DNA from: Brachionus plicatilis
Taxonomy: Eukaryota > Rotifera > Eurotatoria > Ploima > Brachionidae
NCBI GenBank assembly: GCA_010279815.1
Contig: QEOQ01000165.1
Span: 925,638 to 989,637 of the forward strand
Length of the DNA stretch: 64,000 nucleotides
Direction: 5' to 3'
A program made the translations under genes and the position numbers. Shown piece by piece: positions 39,830-53,100 of this stretch; within the stretch, counting starts at the first letter, position 1; each line of letters begins with the position of its first letter. The notes beneath the pieces are model-generated. The model had not been told where the DNA came from, searched no databases, and was given only the letters and a program-made list of their open reading frames with translations.

Positions 39830-41720
39830 ATGATGGGACCGGGTTCAGCTCCAATGCTAGTTTTAAGTATGAAATTATTATAAATAGTTGACTAACAATT
39901 ACTAAAGTTTTTCAAAAGGTGCCAATACAAAAAGAGAACAAGGCAAAAAAGTTCAAATCGGAAACATCCAAGCAGCTAAGACTGTAGCTGATGTTATCCG
40001 AACTTGCCTTGGACCTAAAGCTATGTTTAAAATGCTAATGGATCCTATGGGAGGCATTGTGATGACAAATGATGGTAATGCTATATTAAGAGAAATTCAA
40101 GTTCAGCATCCAGCTGCTAAGTCAATGATTGAAATCAGTCGCACTCAAGATGAAGAGGTTGGCGATGGCACAACAAGTGTAATAGTTCTCGCTGGAGAAA
40201 CTTTGGCCTGTGCTGAACAATTCTTATATCAACAAATGCATCCTACAGTAATTATCAGTGCATATAGACAAGCACTTGAAGAAGCGAGTAAACTACTGAA
40301 AGAAAAGTGTTGCATTCCTGTTGATATCAATAACAGAGATGAAATGATAAAAATCATCAAAAGCTGCATAGGCACTAAATTTATTAGTAAATGGTCAGAT
40401 TTAGCATGCAACATTGCATTGGATGCTGTTTCAACAGTCAAGCTTGAAGAAAACGGACGCAAAGAGATAGACATTAAGAGATATGCTAGAATTGAAAAAA
40501 TACCCGGCGGCTCAATGGAGGAATCTCAGGTTTTACGTGGAGTTATGATAAATAAAGATGTAGTTCATCCGAGGATGAAAAGACGCATTGAAAATCCCAA
40601 AATATTGCTATTAGACTGCAATTTAGAGTACAAAAAAGGAGAAAGTCAAACTTCATTAGAGTTCACCAAAGAAACTGACTTTTCAAGAGTTTTAGAATTA
40701 GAAGAAGAATATATCAAGAATATTTGTGAAGATATTATAAAGTTTAAACCAGATCTTTTAATCACAGAGAAAGGTATTTCAGATTTGGCTCAACATTTTC
40801 TAGTCAAAGCCAATATAACGGCTATTAGAAGAGTCAGAAAATCAGATAACAATCGCATTGCAAGAGCATGTGGTGCCACTGTTGTCAACCGAACTGATGA
40901 AATAAAACAAGAAGACATTGGAATTGGTTGCGGCTTATTTGAAATAAGAAAAATTGGCGATGAATATTACGCTTATATTGAAGAATGCAAAAGTCCTAAA
41001 GCTTGTACAATTGTGCTAAGAGGCGCTAGCAAAGATGTTCTAAATGAAGTAGAACGAAATTTTCAAGATGCAATGAATGTAGCTAGAAATGTTATGATTG
41101 AACCTTATTTAGTACCGGGTGGTGGCGCAGGTGAAATGGAAATCGCAAAATTACTAGAAGAAAAAGCTAAATCGGTTCAAGGAATCCATCAATGGCCTTT
41201 TAGAGCACTTGCTCGAGCATTTGAAGTTATACCAAGAACATTGATTCAAAATTGTGGAGCAAATGTGATTCGTACTCTAACAGCTCTTCGCGCTAAACAT
41301 GCCCAGGATGGAAATGTATCATGGGGTGTTGATGGTCATACTGGCGAAATTATAGATATGAAACAACTAGGTATATGGGAACCATTATCAGTAAAACTTC
41401 AAACTTACAAGACAGCAATTGAGGTAAATATTTAAGACTAAACAAAAAAATAATAAAGAGAAGAAAAAAAATTTAAATCTAATAATAAAAATAATTGATT
41501 AATTTGCTTTAGGTGAAGAAAATTAACATTCATTTGAGGTTAAAAAAATTGATAAGAATAAGAAATTTTAAAAAATTTTTAAATTTAGACAGCAATATTG
41601 CTTTTGAGAATTGATGATATCGTTAGTGGAGCAAAAAAAGCATCATCATTAAATGAAAAATCAGATACAAATGGTCAAAGCAATAAAAAAGAAGAAGAAG
41701 CTGCTCCAAAAGAAGAATAA
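39830..41720 (+). CDS. CCT3: T-complex protein 1 subunit gamma (CCT3)
   Basis: Subunit of the cytosolic TRiC/CCT chaperonin that folds actin and tubulin with ATP. Exons 39830-39866, 39919-41423 and 41589-41720; 557 aa (human 545). ATP-site motifs: RTCLGPKAM, MTNDGNAILREIQVQHPAAK and EEVGDGTTSVIVLAGE. Gamma-specific features include NDGNAILREIQ, KKGESQTSLEF in the apical domain, RIARACGA and LVPGGGAGEMEIA. The C-terminus continues WEPLSVKLQTYKTAIE into exon 3, TAILLLRIDDIVSG, ending in an acidic Lys/Glu tail. The initiator MMGPGSAPMLVLS matches the family's N-terminal strand. Almost all of the protein is in one 1.5-kb exon. Intact and highly conserved; the closest gene to the satellite. Confidence -1.
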
Positions 41721-42290
41721 AAGATTAAAAAAACTTTGATTCGAAAAATTTATTTATTTACAAATTCCGAATTGGATTTCGAATTTTAACTTTTTCATTT
41801 TATTCATCATTAAACACATAATTTAATTAAAATTCAAATTTAAAAATTTTCTTTAAAAAAACATTTAAGAATAAAACTTATTATTAGAAGAACTACATTT
41901 ACCATACTATTAAACGTTTAAAAGTTTCTTTTTTAATAATTAAATACATAAAAGAATTATCGTATTAAAATTATTAAATTATTATCAGATTAACCCAAGA
42001 AAAATGGAATGTCAGTCTTAATAACTAAATAATTACGCTTTTGAAAAATTTTATCCATATTAAAATTCTTTATATGTATTGTTATGTGAACTTTTATATA
42101 AAATTAAGAAAAACTAGAAAATTTTATCCACCGAAAACAATTATTTTTTTAAGACAAAATTGATTGAATAAAAAAATTTATATTTAAATTCTTTTAAAAT
42201 CATTTTTCTGATTTAGTTGAAATTGTTTATGTGTATAAAATTTCAGCCATTTTGACCGACTGGAACACATTTTTTTTCTATTGAACAAGA
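41721..42290. other. AT-rich spacer between CCT3 and the satellite
   Basis: Contains AATAAA near 41872 and otherwise A/T-rich filler. The transition to satellite is abrupt at about 42290, where the first AAGGTCCTTTTTGGGAAGCT unit appears. Confidence -1.
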
Positions 42291-43029
42291 AAAGGTCCTT
42301 TTTGGGAAGCTCTTTTTTATGGTCATTTTTGGATAGCTATAATTTAAGGTTCTTTCTTGGGAAGCTCTATTTTGAGGTCCTTTTTAGAGAAGCTCTATTT
42401 TAAGGTCCTTTCTTGGGTAGCTCTATTTTTAGGACCTTTTTCGGGAAGCTTTATTTTAAGATCCTTATTTGGAAAGCTCTATTTTATGGTCCTTTTTGGG
42501 AAGCTATAATTTAAGGCACTTTTTTGGGAAGCTCTATTTTGAGGTGCTTTTTAGAGAAGCTCTTTATTTAGGTCCTTTTTGGGAAGCTCTATTATAGTCC
42601 TTTTTTGGAAAGCTTTATTTTAAGGTTCTTTTTTGGGAAGCTCTTTTTCAAGGTCCTTTTTTGGAAAGCTCAATTTTTAAGGACCTATTTCGAGAAGCAT
42701 TTTTTTTAAAGGTCCTTTTTTGGGAAGCTCTATTCTTAGGTTTTTTTTGAGGAAGCTCTATTTTAAGGTCTTTTTGCGAAGCTCTAATTTAAAGTCCTAT
42801 CTTGGGAAGCTCATATTTTAGGACCTTTCTCGAGATCCTTTTTTTTAAGGTCCTTATTTGGGAAGCTCTTTTTTAGGGCTCCTTTTTTGTGTAGCTCTAT
42901 TCTAAGGTTTTTTATGGGAAGCTCTATTTCAAGGTCCTTTTGGAAAGCTCTAATTTTAGGTTCTAATTTGAAAGAGCCTTTTTTAAAGGTCCTTTTTTGG
43001 GAAGCTATTTCAAGGTCCTCTTGTAAAGC

Positions 43030-43152
43030 ACTCCAAAAAAGTTTATTAAAACAGAGCTTCCCAAATAAGGGCCTAAAAATAGAGCTTCCCTAAGAAGGAC
43101 CTTAAAAAAGGCCTTTCCTAAAAAGGACCTTAAAAAAAGCCTTTCTAAAATG
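43030..43152 (-). repeat. inverted satellite monomers, patch 1
   Basis: Here the monomers are reverse-complemented (for example AGAGCTTCCCTAAGAAGGAC, AAAAAGGACCTTAAAAAAAG) and then the array returns to the forward orientation at GGAGCTCTATTTTAAG. About four monomers are inverted. Confidence -1.
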
Positions 43153-43654
43153 GAGCTCTATTTTAAGATCCTTTTTTCGAAAGCCCTTTCTTTAAGGTAC
43201 TTTTTATGGAATCTCTATTTTAAGTGCTTTTCTGGAAAGCTCTTTTTCAAGGTCCTTTTTTGGAAAGCTCAATTTTTAGGAAGCTCTATTCTAAGGTTTT
43301 TTTTTGGGAAGCTCTTTTTTAAGCTCCTTTTTTGGGAAGCTCTATTTTTAGTTTTTTGTTGGGAATCTCTATTTTAAGGTCCTTTCTTGGGTAGCTCTAT
43401 TTTTAGGACCTTTTTCGGGAAGCTTTATTTTAAGATCCTTATTTGGGAAGCTCTTTTTTAAGCTCCTTTTTCGTGAAGCTCTATTCTAAGGTCCTTTTGG
43501 AAAGCTCTAATTTTAGGTTCTAATTTGAAAGAGCCTTTTTTAAAGGTCCTTTTTAGTGAAGTTCTTTTTAAGGCTCGTTTTTTGGGCAGCTTGAAAAAGT
43601 CTTTTTATAAAGATCCTTTTTTGGGAAACTCTATTTCAAGGTTTTTTTTTGAAA

Positions 43655-43752
43655 GCATTCCAAAAAAGTTTATTAAAACAGAGCTTCCCAAAAAAAGGCC
43701 TTAAAATAGAGCTTCCCTAAGAAGGACCTTAAAAAAAGCCTTTCTAAAATGG
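43655..43752 (-). repeat. inverted satellite monomers, patch 2
   Basis: Near-copy of patch 1: both begin around CCAAAAAAGTTTATTAAAAC and end AAAAGCCTTTCTAAAATGGA, but this copy lacks about one monomer. The sequence following both patches is also similar, so one patch was copied from the other as part of a block of about 600 bp. Confidence -1.
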
Positions 43753-46700
43753 AGCTCTATTTTAAGATCCTTTTTTCGAAAGCCCTTTCTTTAAGGTCCT
43801 TTTATGGGAAGCTCTATTTTAAGGTCCTTTTTGGGAAGGAGTTTTTTTCAAGTTCTCATTTGAGTAGATTTATTTAATGTGCTTTTTAGGTCCTTTTTTG
43901 GAAAGGCCTTTTTTAAGGTCTTTTTTGGGAAGCTAAATTTTAAGGTAATTTTTTGGAAAGCTCTTTTTTAAGATCCTTTTCTGGGAGCTATATTTTAAGG
44001 TCCTTTTTTGGAAATCTCTATTTTAAGATCATTTTTTGGGAAGCTCTTTTTTAAGGTCCTTTTATGCGAAGGCCTTTTTTTATTGGACTATTTTGTGAAT
44101 CTCTTTTTAAAGTTCCTTTTAAGGGAAGCTGTATTTTTAGGTCCTTTTTTTTAAGTCCTCTTTTGGAAAGGACTTTTTTTGGGTAGCTTTTTTTTATAGT
44201 CCTATTTAAAGATCCTTTTGTGGGAAAGCCTTTTTTAAGATCCTTTTGTGGGAAGCTCTATTTTTAGGTCCTATTTTGGGAACCTTTTTTTTAAGGAACT
44301 TTTTTGGAAAGCTTTTTTTTAAAATCCTTTTCTGTGAAACTCTTTTTTAAGGTCCTTTTGTGAGAGCTTTATTGTAAGCATTTCTTTAAGATTAATTTTA
44401 GAAAGGTGTTTTTTTAAGATCCTTTTATGGGAAGCTCTATTTTGACGTCCTTATTTCGGAAAGCTTTTTTTAATGTACTATTTTGGAATCTCTTTTTCTT
44501 AGTCCTTTTTTGGGAAGCTCTATTTTAAGATTCTTTTGTGGGAAGCTCTTTTTTAAGGTCCATTTTAGAAAGGCTTTTTTAAGATCTTTTTGTGGTGAGC
44601 TTGATGATAATGTACTTTTCTGGAAATCTCTATTTCAAGGTCCTTTTTTAAGATCCTTTTGTGGGAAGCTTTATTTTCAGATCGTTTTCCGGAATGCTCA
44701 ATTTTAAGGTCCTTTTTTGGTAAGCTTAATTTTAATGTACTTATTAGGAAAGCTCTTTTTTAAGATCCTTTTGTGGGAAACTTTATTTTAACGTCCTTTT
44801 TTGGAAAGGCCGTTTTAAAGGTCCTTTTTTGGAAAGGGTTTTTTAAGGTCCTTTTTTAAGATCCTTTTGTGGGAAGCTCTATTTTAAGATCCTTTTCCGG
44901 GATGCTCAATTTTAAGGTCCTTTTTTGGGAAGCTATATTTTAATGTTCTTATTTGGAAAGCTCTTTTTTAAGATCCTTTTGTGGGAAACTCTATTTTAAC
45001 GTCCTTTTTTGGAAATACCTTTTTTAAGGTCCTTTTCTGGGAAGCTCTATTTTAAGGTACTTTTTTGGAAAGGCCTTTTTTAAGGTCCTTTTCTGGGAAG
45101 CTCTTTTTTTAGATTCTTCTATGGGAAGCTCTATTTTAAGACACTTTTGTGGGAGGCTCTTTTATAATGTACTTATTTGGAATCTCTTTTTCTTAGTCCT
45201 TTTTTGGGAAGCTCTATTTTAAGATTCTTTTGTGGGAAGCTCTTTTTTAAGGTCCATTTTAGAAAGGCCTTTTTTAAGATCTTTTTGTGGTGAGTTTGAT
45301 GATAATGTACTTTTCTAGAAATCTCTATTTTAAGGTCTTTTTTTTAGATCCTTTTTTGGGAAAATTTATTTTAAGGTACTTTCTTGGAAATACCTTTTTT
45401 AAGGTCCTTTTCTTGGATGCTCTATTTTTGATCCGTTTTTGGGAAGCTTTATTTTAATTTACTTATCTGGGAAGATCTCCTTTAATTTCAATTTTAGAAA
45501 GGTCTTTTTTTAAGATACTTTAATGGGAAACTCTATTTTGACGTCCTTATTTCGGAAAGACTTTTTGAATGTGTTATCTTGGGAATCTCTATTTTTAGTT
45601 ATTTTTTGAGATGCTCTATTTTAATAAACTTTAATGGAAATCTCTATTTTAAGGTCCTATTTTGGGAACCTTTTCTTTTAGATACTTTTTTGGAAAGCTT
45701 TTTTTTAAGATCCTTTTCTGTGGAACTCTTTTTTAAGGTCCTTTTGTGAGAGCTTTATTTTAAGGTCCTTTCTTGGTAATGCCTTTTTTAAGGTCCTTTT
45801 CCGGGAAGCTCTATTTTAAGGTACTTTTTTGGAAAGGCCTTTTTTAAGGTCCTTTTCTAGGAAGCTCTATTTTAGATCCTTTTTTGGGAAGCTTTATTTT
45901 AATTTACTTATTTGGGAAGCATTTCTTTAAGGTCAATTTTAGAAAGGTCTTTTTTTAAGATCCTTTTATGGGAAGCTCTATTTTGACGTCCTTATTTCGG
46001 AAAGCTTTTTTTAATGTACTATTTTGGAATCTCTATTTCAAGATCCTTTTGTGGTAAGCTCTTTTTTAAGGTTCTTTTTGGGAAAGCCTTTTTGAATGTA
46101 CTATTTTGGGAATCTCTATTTTTAGGTCCTTTTTTGGGAAGTTCCTTTTAAGGGAAGCTGTATATTTAGGTTCTTTTTTTAAATGCCTCTTTTGGAAAGG
46201 CCTTTTTTGGGTAGCTTTTATTTATGGTCCTTTTTAAAGATCCCTTTGTGGGAAGGCCTTTTTTAAGATCCTTTTGTGGGAAGCTTTATTTTTAGGTCCT
46301 TTTTTGGGAAGCTCTTTTTTAATGTACTATTTTGGGAATCTCATTTTTTAGCTCCATTTTAGAAAGGCCTTTTTTAAGATCTTTTTGTGGGGAGCTTGAT
46401 GATAATGTAATTTTCTGGAAATCTCTATTTTAAGGTCCTTTTTTAGGATCCTTTTTTGGGAAGCTCTATTTTAATGTACTTATTTGGAAAGCTCTATTTT
46501 AAGATCCTTTTTTGGAAAGGCCGTTTTAAAGGTCCTTTTTTGGAAAGGGTTTTGAAAGGTCCTTTTTTAAGATCCTTTTGTGGGAAGCTTTATTTTAAAG
46601 AACTTTCTTGGAAATACCTTTTTTAAGGTCATTTTCTGGGAGGCTCTATTTTAAGGTACTTTTTTGGAAAGGCCTTTTTAAAAGTCCTTTTTTGGAAAGG

Positions 46701-46990
46701 GTTTTTTAAGGTCCTTTTTTAAGATCCTTTTGTGGGAAGCTTTATTTTAAAGAACTTTCTCGGAAATACCTTTTTTAAGGTCATTTTCTGGGAGGCTCTA
46801 TTTTAAGGTACTTTTTTGGAAAGGCCTTTTTTAAGGTCCTTTTCTGCGAAGCTCTTTTTTTAGATCTTTTTTTGGGAAGCTTTATTTTAATATACTTATT
46901 TGGGAAGCGTTTCTTTAAGGTAAATTTTAGAAAGGTCTTTTTTTAAGATCCTTTTATGGGAAGCTCTATTTTGACGTCCTTATTTCTGAA

Positions 46991-47152
46991 AGCTTTTTTT
47001 AATGTTCTATTTTGGAATCTCTATTTCTAAGTCCTTTTGTGGGAAGCTTTTTTTAATGTTCTATTTTGGAATCTCTATTTCTAAGTCCTTTTGTGGGAAG
47101 CTTTTTTTAATGTTCTATTTTGGAATCTCTATTTCTAAGTCCTTTTGTGGGA
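46991..47152 (+). repeat. perfect triplicate of a 54-bp dimer within the satellite
   Basis: Three identical consecutive 54-nt units beginning AGCTTTTTTTAATGTTC (starts 46991, 47045 and 47099). 54 nt is two 27-nt monomers. Perfect identity against a degenerate background marks a very recent local amplification. Confidence -1.
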
Positions 47153-50100
47153 AGCTTTATTTTAAAGTCCTTTTTTGGGAAGCTCTTTTTTAATGTCCTA
47201 TTTTGGGAATCTCATTTTTTAGCTCCATTTTAGAAAGGCCTTTTTTAAGATCTTTTTGTGGGGAGCTTGATGATAATGTAATTTTCTGGAAATCTCTATT
47301 TTAAGGTCCTTTTTTAGGATCCTTTTGTGGGAAGCTTTATTTTGAGATCGTTATCCGGGATGCTCTATTTTAAGATCCTTTTTTGGGAAGCTCTATTTTA
47401 AGATCCTTTTTTGGAAAAACCGTTTTAAAGGTCCTTTTTTGGAAAGGGTTTTTTAAAGTCCTTTTTTAAGATCCTTTTGTGGGAAGCTTTATTGTAAAGA
47501 ACTTTCTTGGAAATACCTTTTTTAAGGTCATTTTCTGGGAGGCTCTATTTTAAGGTACTTTTTTGGAAAGGCCTTTTTTAAGGTCCTTTTCTGGGAATCT
47601 CTTTTTTTAGATCTTTTTTTGGGAAGCTCTTCCTTAAGGTCCATTTTAGAAAGGCCTTTTTTAAGATCTTTTTGTGGGGAGCTTGATGATAATGTACTTT
47701 TCTGGAAATCTCTATTTTAAGGTCCTTTTTTAAGATCCTTTTGTGGGAAGCTTTATTTTAAAGTACTTTCTCGGAAATACCTTTTAAAAGATCATTTTCT
47801 GGGAAGCTCTATTTTTAAGGTCCTTTTGTGGGAAGCTTTATTTTAAGGTACTTTCTTGGAAATACCTTTTTTAAGGTCCTTTTCTGGGAAGCTCTATTTT
47901 TGATCCTTTTTTGGGAGGCTCTTTTTTTATGTACTTATTTGGAAAGCTCTTCCTTAAGGTCCATTTTAGAAAGGCCTTTTTTAAGATCTTTTTGTGGGGA
48001 GCTTGATGATAATGTACTTTTCTGGAAATCTCTATTTTAAGGTCCTTTTTTAAGATCCTTTTGTGGGAAGCTTTATTTTCAGATCCTTCGCCGGGATGCT
48101 CTATTTTAAGATCCTTTTTTGGGAAGCTTTATTTTAATGTGCTTATTTGGAAAGCTCTTTTTTAAGATCCTTTTGTGGGAAACTCTATTTTAACGTCCTT
48201 TTTTGGAAAGGCCGTTTTAAAGGTCCTTTTTTAAGATCCTTTTGTGGGAAGCTTTATTTTAAAGTACTTTCTTGGAAATACCTTTTTTAAGGTCATTTTC
48301 TGGGAAGCTCTATTTTTAAGGTCCTTTTGTGGGAAGCTTTAATTTAAGGTACTTTCTTGGAAATACCTTTTTTAAGGTCATTTTCTTGGATGCTCTATTT
48401 TTGATCCTTTATTGGGAAGCTTTATTTTAATTTACTTTTTTGGGAAGATCTCCTTTAAGGTCAATTTTAGAAAGGTCTTTTTTTAAGATCCTTTTATGGA
48501 AATCTCTATTTTAAGGTCCTTTATAGGAAAGGCCTTTTTTTAAGCACCTCTTTTTGAAAGGCCTTTTTTATGGTCTTTTTTTGGAAAGGCCTTTTTTTAG
48601 TTCCTTTTATGGGTAGCTTTATTTTATGGTCCTTTTTTAAGATCCCTTTGTGGGAAGGCCTTCTTTAAGATCCTTTTGTGGGAAGGCGTTTTTTAAGATC
48701 CTTTTGTGGGAAGGCCTTTTTTAAGGTCCTTTTCTGGGAAGCTCTATTTTAAGGTCCTATTTTGGGAACCTTTTTTTAAGGTACTTTTTTGGAAAGCTTA
48801 TTTTTAAGATCCTTTTCTGTGGAACTCTTTTTTAAGGTCCTTTTGTGAGAGCTTTATTTTAAGGTCCTTTCTTGGAAATGCCTTTTTTAAGGTCCTTTTC
48901 TTGGATGCTCTAATTTTGATCCTTTTTTGGGAAGCTTTATTTTAATTTACTTATTTGGGAAGATCTCCTTTAAGGTCAATTTTAGAAAGGTCTTTTTTTA
49001 AGATCCTTTTATGGGAAACTCTATTTTGACGTCCTTATCTCGGAAAGACTTTTTGAATGTGTTATCTTGGGAATCTCTATTTTTAGGTATTTTTTGGGAT
49101 GCTCTATTTTAATAAACTTTTATGGAAATCTCTTTTTTAAGGTTCTTTATAGGAAAGGCCTTTTTTTAAGCACCTCTTTTTGAAAGGCCTTTTTTATGGT
49201 CCTTTTTTGGAAAGGCCTTTTTTCAGTTCCTTTTATGGGTAGCTTTTTTTTATGGTCCTTTTTTAAGATCCCTTTGTGGGAAGGCCTTTTTTAAGATCCT
49301 TTTGTGGGAAGGCCTTTTTTAAGATCCTTTTGTGGGAAGGCCTTTTTTAAGGTCCTATTTTGGGAACCTTTTTTTAAGGTACTTTTTTGGAAAGCTTTTT
49401 TTTAAGATCCTTTTCTGTGGAACTCTTTTTTAAGGTCCTTTTGTGAGAGCTTTATTTTAAGGTCCTTTCTTGGAAATGCCTTTTTTAAGGCCATTTCCGG
49501 GAAGCTCTATTTTAAGGTACTTTTATGAAAAGGCCTTTTTTAAGGTCCCTTTCTGGGAAGCTCTATTTTAGATACTTTTCTGGGAAGCTTTATTTTAATT
49601 TACTTATTTGGGGAGCATTTCTTTAAGGTCAATTTTAGAAAGGTCTTTTTTTAAGATCCTTTATGGGAAGCTCTATTTTGACGTCCTTATTTCGGAAAGC
49701 TTTTTTTAATGTACTATTTTAGAATCTCTATTTCTAAGTCCTTTTTTGGGAAGCTCTATTTCAAGATCCTTTTATGGAAATCTATTTTTTAAGGTCCATT
49801 TTGGGAAAGCCTTTTTGAATGTACTATTTTGGGAATCTTCATTTTTTAGGTCCTTTTTTGGGATGCTCTATTTTAATGTACTTTTCTGGAAATCTCTTTT
49901 TTAAGGTCCTTTTTAGGAAAGGCCTTTTTTAAGGTCCTTTTTTGGGATGCTCTATTTTTGATCCCTTTGTGGGAAGCTCTTCTTTAAGGTCAATTTTAGA
50001 AAGGCCTTTTTTAAGATCCTATTGTGGTAAGCTCTTTTTCAAGATCCTTTTCCGGGATGCTCAATTTTAAGGTTTTTTTTTTTGGAGCTTTATTTTAATG

Positions 50101-53100
50101 TACTTATTTGGAAAGCTCTTTTTTAAGATCCTTTTGTGTGAAACTCTATTTTAACGTCCTTTTTTGGAAAGGCCGTTTTAAAGGTCCTTTTTGGAAAGGC
50201 CGTTTTAAAGGTCCTTTTTGGAAAGGGTTTTTTAAGGTCCTTTTTTAAGATCCTTTTGTGGGAAGCTTTATTTTAAGGTAATTTCTTGGAAATACCTTTT
50301 TTTAGGTCATTTTCTGGGAAGCTCTATTTTTGATCCTTTTTTGGGAAGCTTTATTTTAATTTACTTATTTGGCAAGCATTTCTTTAAGGTCAATTTTAGA
50401 AAGGTCTTTTTTTAAGATCCTTTTCCGAAGCTCTATTTTGACGTCCTTATTTCGGAGAGCTTTATTTAATGTACTATTCTGGAATCTCTATTTCTAAGTC
50501 ATTTTTTAGGAAGCTCTATTTCAAGATCCTTTTGTGGGAAGCTCTTTTTTAAGGTTCTTTTTAGGAAAGGCCTTTTTTAAGATCCTTTTCTGGGATGCGC
50601 TATTTTAAGGTCCTTTTTGGAAAGCTCTTCTTTACTCTTTTTTATGTTTTTTAGAAGTTTTATTTTTAAGGCCCTTTTTTAAGATCCTTTCGTGCGGAGC
50701 TATATTTTAAGGTCCTTTCATGGTAAGGCCATTTTTTTTAGGTACTTTTTTGGCTAGGCCTTTTTTTAAAGGTCCTTTTTTAAGATCCTTTTGTGGGAAG
50801 CTTTATTTTAAGATCCTTTTTGAGAAGTTTTATTTTTAAGGTCCTTTTTTAGGATCCTTTTTTGGGGATCTCTATTTTAAGGTCCTTTCATGGTAAAACC
50901 TTTTTTTTAAGGTACTTTTTTGGGAAGCTCTATTTTAATGGACTTTTTAAAAAGGCTCTATTTTAAAATCCTTCTCTGCGAAACTCTTTTTTAAGGTCCG
51001 TTTTGGGAAGATTTATTTTAAGGTCCTTTTTTGGTTAGACCTTTTTTAATGCCCTTTTTAGGGAAGCCTTTTTTTAAGGTCCTTTTTTAAGATCCTTTTG
51101 TGGGAAGCTTTATTTTAAGGTCTTTTTTGAGAAGTTTTATTTTTAAGTCACTATTTTAAGATCATTTTGTGGGAAGCTTTATTTTAAGGTCCTTTTTTGG
51201 TTGGGCCTTTTTTAAAAACCTTTATTTAGATACTTTTGTGGGAAACTCTTTTTTAAGGTCCTTTTCTGGGAAGCTCTATTTTAGATCCTTTTCTGGGAAG
51301 CTTTATTTTAATTTACTTAGGTCCTTTATAGGAAAGGCCTTTTTTTAAGCACCTCTTTTTGAAAGGCCTTTTTTATGGTCCTTTTTTGGAAAGGCCTTTT
51401 TTTAGTTCCTTTTATGGGTAGCTTTTTTTTATGGTCCTTTTTTAAGATCCCTTTGTGGGAAGGCCTTTTTTAAGATCTTTTTGTGGGAAGGCCTTTTTTA
51501 AGATCCTTTTGTGGGAAGGCCTTTTTTAAGATCCTTTTGCGGGAAGGCCTTTTTTAAGGTCCTTTTCTGGGAAGCTCTATTTTAAGGTCCTATTTTGGGA
51601 ACCTTTTTTTAAGGCTATTTCCGGGAAGCTCTATTTTAAGGAACTTTTATGGAAAGGCCTTTTTTAAGGTCCTTTTCTGAGAAGCTTTATTTTAATTTTC
51701 TTATTTGGGAAGCATTTCTTTAAGGTCAATTTTAGAAAGGTCTTTTTTTAAGATCCTTTTATGGGAAGCTCTATTTTGACTTCCTTATTCCGGAAAGCTT
51801 TTTTTAATGTACTATTTTAGAATCTCTATTTCTAAGTCCTTTTTTGGGAAGCTCTATTTCAAGATCCTTTTATGGAAATCTATTTTTTAAGGTCCATTTT
51901 GGGAAAGCCTTTTTGAATGTACTTTTTTGGGAATCTCTATTTTTAGGTCCTTTTTTGGGATGCTCTATTTTTAATGTACTTTTCTGGAAATCTCTTTTTT
52001 AAAGTCCTTTTTAGGAAAGGCCTTTTTTAAGGTCCTTTTTTGGGATGCTCTATTTTTGATCCTTTTGTGGGAAGCTCTTCTTTAAGGTCAATTTTAGAAA
52101 GGCCTTTTTTAAGATCCTATTGTGGTAAGCTCTTTTTCAAGATCCTTTTATGGAAATCTCTTTTTTTAGGTCCTTTTTGGGAAAGCCTTTTTGAATGTAC
52201 TATTTTGGGAATCTCTATTTTTAGGTCCTTTTTTGGGATGCTCTATTTTAATGTACTTTTCTGGAAATCTCTTTTTTAAGGTCCTTTTTAGGAAAGGCCT
52301 TTTTTAAGGTGCTTTTTTGGGATGCTCTATTTTTGATCCTTATGTGGGAAGCTCTTCTTTAAGGTCAATTTTAGAAAGGCCTTTTTTGGAAAGGCCGTTT
52401 TAAAGGTCCTTTTTAGAAAGGGTTTTTTAAGGTCCTTTTTTAAGATCCTTTTGTGGGAAGCTTTATTTTAAAGTACTTTCTTGGAAATACCTTTTTTAAG
52501 GTCATTTTCTGGGAAGCTCTATTTTTAAGGTCCTTTTGTGGGAAGCTTTATTTTAAGGTACTTTCTTGGAAATACCTTTTTTAAGGTCCTTTTCTAGGAT
52601 GCTCTATTTTTGATCCTTTTTTGGGAAGCTTTATTTTAATTTACTTATTTGGGAAGATCTCCTTTAAGGTCAATTTTAGAAAGGTCTTTTTTTAAGATCC
52701 TTTTATGGGAAACTCTATTGTGACGTTCTTATCTCGGAAAGACTTTTTGAATGTGTTATCTTGGAAATCTCTTTTTTAAGGTCCTTTATAGGAAAGGCCT
52801 TTTATTTAGCACCTCTTTTTGAAAGGCCTTTTTTATGGTCCTTTTTTGGAAAGGCCTTTTTTCAGTTCCTTTTATGGGTAGCTTTTTTTTATGGTCCTTT
52901 TTTAAGATCCCTTTGTGGGAAGGCCTTTTTTAAGATCCTTTTGTGGGAAGGCCTTTTTTAAGATCCTTTTGTGGGAAGGCCTTTTTTAAGGTCCTTTTCT
53001 GGGAAGGACTATTTTAAGGTCCTATTTTGGGAACCTTTTTTTAAGGTACTTTTTTGGAAAGCTTATTTTTAAGATCCTTTCTTGGAAATGCCTTTTTTAA

